Shown in pieces: positions 57,814 through 64,000 of a stretch of DNA of 64,000 bases; position 1 is the stretch's first letter; each line of letters begins with the position of its first letter. The notes beneath the pieces were generated by a model. It was not told the origin of the DNA and did not search any database. It saw only the letters and a list, made by a program, of their open reading frames with translations. Position numbers and translations under genes: made by a program. The stretch comes from Lasiosphaeris hirsuta (Eukaryota > Ascomycota > Sordariomycetes > Sordariales > Lasiosphaeriaceae), in the NCBI GenBank assembly GCA_030549175.1, contig JAUKUA010000003.1, positions 4,340,001 to 4,404,000 on the forward strand. Reading direction: 5' to 3'.

Positions 57814-60122
57814 TCACTTCGATGACCTGCCCGACTTTTTGTCCTGCTCCAAGAAGTGCTCCAATAGCTGGTACGCCCGCTGCGCAACCTTTGTGTCTAC
57901 GCTGACAGAATGGTCCTTTGGCCGCGGACGTAATACCGAGGCAACCATCTCATCGGCCTGGATGCCGTGATCCCGGAGCTGTCGGCTTGGCTCCGAAACT
58001 TGATTGTCCGAGCGTATTGAGTGCTGTCGTGCCGCGAGCGGAGCTGGGCTCTTGACTCTCTCGTCGACGCGCAGGTCATGTTCCTCCCGACCCGGGCTCG
58101 GAGTAAGGACTTTCCGATCCTGGAGGATATCGTGATCCAAATTCAGTCGCACCAGCTCAGGCGTCGGGACCCGTTCGTCCAAGTGGATGCCGTGAGCAAA
58201 TGGGCCCCTTGACGTGGGCGTAGGGACCCTAATATCTCTCGATAGACTGTGTTCACGCGCCGGCAATGGTTTGGGAGTTGGGACGCGAGAATCCCACTCG
58301 AGCTCGTGGGTGTTGCTTAGTGGAAGAGAAACCAACACCTGGAGATCATCTGGAATACTGTGACCTTCGGGCTCGGCCTCGGCCTCGGGCTCTTCCTCGA
58401 CACTGAAAACTTCGTCCAAGTCAAGACTGTGTTCATGTAAGGGCGTTGCATCCACAGACACGCGGCTGTCGTTGTTGAGAATATGACCACGATCTGCGAA
58501 CAAAAGAGTCTCGACTGGTTCATCCTCCGATATCTCGTGTACTGCAACTGTCGAACCGCTAGGAGTGGGGACCCTTGGATCATCTCGAATACCATGCTGT
58601 TGCTGGGATCCGGACGGGCTTGGGACTAGCACGTCGGCTTCAATTTTGTGCTGTCGTTGGGAGCCAGATGGGCTCGGGGCAAGCACGTCGGCTTGTATGT
58701 GGTGTTGCCGAGGCGTCCCTGTGCGACTTGGCACAACAATATCTGCTTCAAGGCTATGCTGTTTTTGCGACTCGGATGGGCTTGGGACAAGGACATCGGC
58801 ACTGAGATGGTGTTCCGGAGAAGGCGTAGCCCTGAGAACCCCCATGTTGCGGGCAACTGGATTGTCGAAGTCGTCTTGTTGGCTGACAATATTTGGCAAT
58901 ATACCCGAGCTCGCTGCTTTCGTTTCGCTGGGAGTTACGAGGATATCTGGCGTTTTCCTTTCGGGCATAGCTGGCGACCTTTTTTTGCTTCCAGATTTTG
59001 GGCTTTTTGGGCTCTTCGAGCTCTTCGGGCTCTTCGGTCTCTTCTTTGAGCCCTTTGACTGGCAGGACAGGCAGGGATGTGTTTCCCCTTTGACATGACC
59101 CTTTTTCTGAGGGTTGCAGCACGGCTCTGGGCAAGGCGAGTTAGTTTGACATTTCCCGCAACCGTGATTTTTCTTCTGTAACACTTGTTGGATAATAGGA
59201 TCACATGGACTGGGCGGCCCAGACGCAACGGGCTTGTTGTCGTTTGGGGCTGGGCTCATGGATCGGAGCCAAGTTTGAATGGGGTTGTTTTCTCTTCGTT
59301 GTTGAACACGTGTTTCTTCAAGGCTGTCTCTCTCGCTGATCGGGGTCAGCACCTGCGACCGACGATCCAGGCCCTCGGATTGTATGGATTGCAGAGGGCT
59401 CGCAACATGAGGAATTAGCGGTAGCTGGCCAAGTTCATGCCCTGGAGGATATAACGGTACAATGCGTGGGCCTGTTCTATCTCCGCCGCCTGGTTCTTCT
59501 AAGTGGAAGTGCACCTCACGGCCATGGGCCTGTCCATTTATAGGGGTCGGGGCGACGTGTCTCAAGTTTTGCGAAGTCATTTGAGGCTCCAACCGATAGC
59601 CTTCGGTGGCCATCGCATATATCGGCTGATAGTTGAGCTCGCCCAGGGGAAACGGGCCACTGGCAAGCTCCCCAGCCCGTTTATCCGTTTCGCGCCTGCG
59701 GACTTCGAGTTCGTTTCGTATTAGCGAACATGGCTGGCAGAATATCCCCTTGGCCACGTCGTCGCCGTATGTGCCTTTGATGCTGTATGTCTCGCGGATC
59801 CGTTTGGTTTGCTTGGCTGTGAAGATACCGCTGCCGATGTCTAGAAATTTTGTTAGCCAGCCCTTCCCCAAGCTTGAGCCAGGGGGCGGAATAACCTACA
59901 CAAGCCGGCAGTGCACAGAAAAAAATAATCCCAGCAATTGGCGTTACATCCCTTATACTCGGAGAGGTCAAGGGGATCCTCGTGACGGTCGACCTGGCGC
60001 AAGCGATGTTGTGTGCGGCCGAACTGATCGCAGCCGATGAAGCAAGACCTGGAGCAGTCGCCGTCCTCACCGGAGTCGCAGAGGTTGGTTTTCCAGTCTT
60101 GAGTCAATGGAGCCCTTGCCAT
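57814..60122 (-). CDS. PLAC8-domain protein with long C-terminal repeat array
   Basis: Two exons (60122-59900 and 59840-57814) with a 59-bp intron give 749 residues. Residues 1-125 are a PLAC8 (Cys-rich) domain: WKTNLCDSGEDGDCSRSC, GCDQFGRTQHRL, NCWDYFFLC, then across the splice YIGSGIFTAKQTKRIRE and the late FCQPCSLIRNELEVRR. PLAC8 proteins in plants and fungi are membrane-associated and affect Ca2+ or Cd2+ handling or cell size. A Pro-rich middle and a KSPKSSKSPKSPKS block (about 336-362) follow. From about residue 415 to 735 come about 17 short repeats with consensus H-x-[IL]-x-x-D-x-x-V-[PS]-[ST]-P, spaced 17-20 residues. I know no named family for them. Function is unknown; membrane or scaffold roles are inference. 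Confidence 0.82.
57830..58830 (-). repeat. Seventeen-unit HxIxxDxxV protein repeat array
   Basis: At DNA level the central units are exactly 54 bp apart: ACGTCGGCTT begins at 58631 and 58685, with equivalent positions near 58739 and 58793. Outer units are diverged and 51-66 bp. At protein level each unit reads roughly H-x-[IL]-x-x-D-x-x-V, then a Pro/Ser-rich spacer. Examples are HHIQADVLAPSPSGS, HKIEADVLVPSPSGS and HSLSRDIRVPTPTS. Confidence 0.85.
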
Positions 60123-62025
60123 TGTGTCACGGGACAGACCCTTCGCGGGCCGCACAAGGATGGGGTGATAAAAATGCCGGCTCGGAGGATAGGACTGGTT
60201 TCTGACCAGCGGAGGAGTTGTGGTCTTGGATACCTGGAAGTCTGCGTCCCCAATTGCCGGGATGTTTATGAGACCAGGACGCGGCCCACCACTGCACTTT
60301 CCTTAAGGTAGTCTTGCTCGAAAATGGAAACGGCTATCTCTCTTTCCCTCTAATGGGCAACCGCGAATATGCTCTGATCCTGCAGAGTAGTAGAAGCTGC
60401 GTAGGATGTGCGTTTGCGCCTTGCTATTGGCCCTCTTCAACATTGCTTCAAAGCACGGATTTCTCTTCAAGATGATAACTCTTTTGTGTGTAAGTTATTT
60501 AAGTTTAGATACCTCAATTTGCTCGCCGTGGACGAGCCGACCAAAATAGCTGACGGCTCAGCGACTACATCCCTCCTGGGCATAGCAGAAATAAGCGATA
60601 TTTTGGTTTAGTCTACCCATTCCGAGTTTCGACAGGTTGTCAGTGAGCTTTGTACCTTGCTGTGTTCTATGTCAGCAATGATTGGAAGTGTCGTTTGGCT
60701 CATGGCACTTACGTTCTTGCTCGAATCGTTCATTTCCTCAGATATATCATCCACCCCCGAGCTAGATAGAGCTGGAGGGGAATCATCGGATGTGCTTTGC
60801 AGATTTTGGGTTTTGTGTCCTTCATTGGCGCTGTGACATGGACGATGGACATTTCTCCCACATGATCGACGGCGATAAGCAGAGACCGTAGCCGATGTAA
60901 TCAGCCTGGCGGATTCAGGTGACAAGTTGCCCAAGTGTCTACGGATAATTGGCGAGTTCTTGATATGTCAATATTGTGTAGGTATGAGCTAGGTAGGTAG
61001 GACTGTGGGGCTTTGAAGTCGTAGTGGCTAAGCCTTTACAAGATTTCGAGTCTGAATACGTTCGTTCACTTGTGCAATGCCAAGAGGACAGCTGAGCACG
61101 ACGTCTCGAGAACATTGGGGGGGTTAAGTTCGTATGTCCCCTGCGATAACGTCTTCCTACCGCCAATAAGTAGCTGCAATTGGCCGAACTGGGCCGACAT
61201 TGAGGATGTTTGCTGGCCTTTATGCTTCACAGCACAGCCATGACGCTGTTTTCGGTAGCTGCCATCCATCCTTCCCAGATGGCCCAAGCTCCCTGAGCAC
61301 GAAAGGGAATGAACTGAGGACTAGGGGATGCCTGCCAGGTGCCAACCAGCAGGAATAGCCAAGGTCAAGGGTTGGGATTGTGCAAGGGCCGCAATCAGGT
61401 CAACCCTTGACTTCAAGATCTAATGGATGCCTCATTTGTCGGGCACATATATAGATATAATTACACCGAAACATATGGTACAGAATCAAGTATTGTGATC
61501 TTCAGCTTCTTCAAAACTGCTAGCTTGGGTGCTCTGGCCTCAAGATAAAATTCTAAACAATGGTTCTCCATCAATTAAGTGGCTCGTGCTCAGGGTTGCG
61601 TCGACCCCGCGCACCAACGTACCCATCCACTTCAAGGTTAACCCCACCATCCACATTGTTGCCTGCCCACCACTCCTTCCCGGCCTGAGCTTGCCCATCG
61701 TGAGAATATCCACCTCCCACCTCCTACTACCACCTTACTACTACCGAGGTTTCCCTCCCAGCACAAAAGGGATCTCGGAGACCACGACCAAGTTGGGTGT
61801 CCAAATACAAGACCCCCCCAACTTCTACTCGCCAACCAAGCACTTTGATGGTCGCGTCTGTGTATGTTTCCCCGCTCTCCGTTCGCATACATCCATCACC
61901 ACCCGTCGTATTTCTAACCAAACACTTGATCGTGGGCTCGCTGATTTCTTACTTCTTGCAGCCAGACCCGCCACCAAGCTACTCTCTTGCTCGCAGACCA
62001 CTGCTAATTCTAGAGTGAAGCCGTC
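60123..62025. other. Spacer between PLAC8 gene and CAND1, possible small gene
   Basis: This is a divergent spacer. On the minus strand around 60930-60640 there is an open stretch ending at a plausible donor (AAC then GTAAGT) and an acceptor 46 bp later (CTGAC...ATAG), followed by a stop. It resembles a small spliced gene without recognisable domain, but its start is not evident and I do not call it. Near 61446-61460 an AT-rich ATATATAGATATAA lies about 570 bp before the CAND1 start. No other gene is seen. Confidence 0.4.
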
Positions 62026-64000
62026 ATGGCGACCACTATCCCGACCAACCCGGTGCCAGCAACGGTCAACCAGCTTCTCCAGAAGGTCACCGATTCCGAT
62101 CCCGACTTTCGCTTTATGGCCCTTAGCGATCTCCTTACTGTCCTCAATATTGGAAAGCATGACTTCCTCCACCACGACTACAACACATCGGCGCGCACTG
62201 TAGACAGTGTCGTTCGCGCCTTGGACGATCAAAATGGGGAGGTCCAGAATCAAGCAATCAAATGGTAGAAATCTTTGCGCCTTTCCTGTGTCGCATGGCT
62301 CATTGGTGTTGACATTTATCTACAGCCTCGGACCGTTGGTTAAAAAGCTTTCGATTTCCCTGATTGTCCCCATGATGGAGAAGTTGTCTAGCCTGAAGCT
62401 TAAGAACTCAGTCGACAACTCGGTCCCTTCCATGGCGATGCGCGCAGTGGTTGAAGCACTTCCGCGCCCGGTTTCTGGTCTTGCACCTTCTAGAGAAGTT
62501 GTCGAGGCATACAACAGCATCAGTCGGGTGCTTATTCCTCGCTTCCTAGGCCAATCCGTCTCTGCCGGCAATATGATCCCCGGCCTATTCGAGAGCGACA
62601 AGGATCTCACGGCAGACTCGGTCGATGTCCTAATCGAAGTCGTGAGATGTTTTGGTCCAATGCTGCAGCATGTCGAGATCGAGGCATTGCACGATGCGGT
62701 CGTTACCCTGCTTGAACAGGACAAGGGCAACTCAGTGGTGAAGAAGAGGGCAGTTGTTGCTGTATCGATGCTTGCGCACTACCTCTCTGAGGACCTCCTG
62801 GTGGCATTCATAAAGCGGACTGTCGCCGTGCTGAGCCATCCGCGTCTAACAGTCGTGACACGCCGCCTTTACATAACCATCCTTGGGTCAATGGCTCGGT
62901 CCATCCCATACCGCTTTGGACAACATTTGCCTGAGCTGGTACCATTCATTTTGAGCGCCCTTGGGAAAGATGAACTGGAGAGCCAGCTCGAGCAAATCAG
63001 CGAGGGCGGTGAGTCAGGCATCGAGTTCAACGAAGTCCGAGAGGCTGCTTTGGTAGCATTAGAAGCGTTTCTTTCCTCGTGCCCGACCCAAATGCGACCC
63101 TACACAGATGCCGCGGTTGACGCATCCCTCCGGTATCTCAAGTTCGATCCTAACTACGCCGTAGACGATGACGAGGAGATGGAGGACGACGGAGACGAAG
63201 AATCTGAGGAGGAGGACGAGTTCGAAGACGATGGTGGCTTCGATGACGACGACGATGCAAGCTGGAAGGTTCGGCGTTGCGCAGCCAAGGCCCTCTACAC
63301 CATTATCTCAACAAGGAGTAGCGGCGATCTTTTGGAGAGCGGTGTTCTCTATGGCAGAGTGGCCCCCGCGCTAGTGAAGCGGTTCGAGGAACGCGAGGAG
63401 AACGTGCGCCTCGAGATTCTGTCGGCGATAGCGCTTCTGATCCGGAAGACCGGGGAGGGCATTATTCCCGATTTTTCCATTGACAATGCTCAAAATGAGT
63501 ACATAAACCAACCCCCCCGAGCCGCAAACGCCGTCGGCAAAGCAGTGGTGGTGGTGCTTCGTCGTTCGCCATCACTTTGACATCGTCCAATCTATCCGGC
63601 ACAGGTCTTACATCACCTACCCTGGAAAAGATTCCTACTTCTGGGCCACGCGCTGACCTCGCGGCACTCACTCCTACAATTGTCAAATCAGCCGCCAAAC
63701 TGCTCAAGGGAAAGCTCATTCCTACCAAGCAAGCCACCATCAACCTCCTGGATGATATGATTTCTGTGCAGAGAGGCGGGCTGGCCCAGTACTTCGAACA
63801 GATCACAGGCCCAATTATTGATGCCATCAAGTTGACAGGGGTGGCGTCCTCATCAACCTCCCTTTCAGCGGCTGGCGGCAATGCTTCAGCTACGGCTGGC
63901 ACTCTTCGAATTGCGGCACTCCGGCTGACAAGCGACATTGCCAAGAATCACTCATCGGCAGTACTCCAGCCATACCTCCCCAAGATCGTCTCGGGTGTTG
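62026..64000 (+). CDS. CAND1: Cullin-associated NEDD8-dissociated protein (CAND1), partial, apparent frameshift
   Basis: Exon 1 (62026-62264) and the exon from 62326 onward encode the N-terminal part of CAND1/TIP120, a HEAT-repeat protein that binds un-neddylated cullin-Rbx1 and exchanges SCF substrate receptors. Motifs include VNQLLQKVTDSDPDFRFMAL, DQNGEVQNQAIKCLGPLVKK across the intron, and the acidic loop DEEMEDDGDEESEEEDEFED (about 63170-63260), seen in fungal CAND1. The frame ends at 63580 (TGA), but family-like sequence (SRKRRRQSSGG, TIVKSAAKLLKGK, ALRLTSDIAKNH) continues in another frame from about 63520 to the window end. The switch coincides with a seven-C run (63512-63518). One extra C would rejoin the frames, so a homopolymer sequence error is likelier than a real break. 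The rest of the gene lies outside the window. Confidence 0.9.

Noticed and set aside
61529..62203. 224-codon open frame overlapping the CAND1 start
   Set aside because: It overlaps CAND1 exon 1 in a different frame and its first part lies in CT-rich leader sequence.
1..64000. CRISPR arrays, rRNA genes, bacterial-type terminators
   Set aside because: No regularly spaced direct repeats, no rRNA signatures, and the gene structure is eukaryotic.

Overview
This window is nuclear DNA of a filamentous ascomycete, most likely a Sordariomycete; I cannot fix the order. Supporting signs are intron-bearing genes with short (49-97 bp) GT-AG introns and CTAAC/CTGAC-type branch points, an NADP-glutamate dehydrogenase closely resembling that of Neurospora as I recall it, fungus-specific families (Rds1-like ferritin-fold protein, Mso1, Spg1/Tem1, SesB-type NLR), and convergent/divergent genes separated by long non-coding stretches. 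I see no bacterial operons, rRNA, convincing tRNA or CRISPR arrays.

Layout. 0.8-1.8 kb: a secreted ferritin-like (Rds1-type) protein. 3.9-7.0 kb: a broken NLR gene (alpha/beta hydrolase - NB-ARC - TPR) with four in-frame stops. 9.1-10.7 kb: NADP-glutamate dehydrogenase. 10.7-15.4 kb: no gene seen. 15.4-19.9 kb: a 1378-residue GMC oxidoreductase/alpha-beta hydrolase fusion, convergent with POL3 (DNA polymerase delta, 20.5-23.9 kb), which is divergent from MSO1 (24.5-25.4 kb). GYP7 (26.6-29.3 kb) is convergent with glucosidase I (29.7-32.2 kb). After a gap, a bZIP-like gene lies at 36.1-37.2 kb, followed by a 6.3-kb gene desert. Then come mS41 (minus) and an Irc20/SHPRH-like SNF2-RING helicase (plus) sharing a 660-bp divergent promoter; a small secreted cysteine-rich protein; the septation GTPase Spg1/Tem1; glycine cleavage H protein; porphobilinogen deaminase; a PLAC8 protein with a long unusual repeat array; and the 5' part of CAND1/TIP120, which runs off the window and carries an apparent one-base frameshift in a C tract.

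Functionally the genes are mostly housekeeping: nitrogen assimilation (GDH), one-carbon/glycine metabolism (H protein), haem synthesis (HEM3), replication and repair (POL3, Irc20-like), secretion and membrane traffic (MSO1, GYP7, glucosidase I), septation (Spg1), mitochondrial translation (mS41) and ubiquitin-ligase cycling (CAND1). I see no functional clustering. The most novel-looking items are the PLAC8 protein with about 17 HxIxxDxxV repeats, the GMC-hydrolase fusion with a cysteine in the nucleophile position, the decayed NLR, two GC-AG introns, and long poly-C runs that start at position +8 of two unrelated introns. All exon boundaries were deduced by eye from splice signals and reading-frame continuity.
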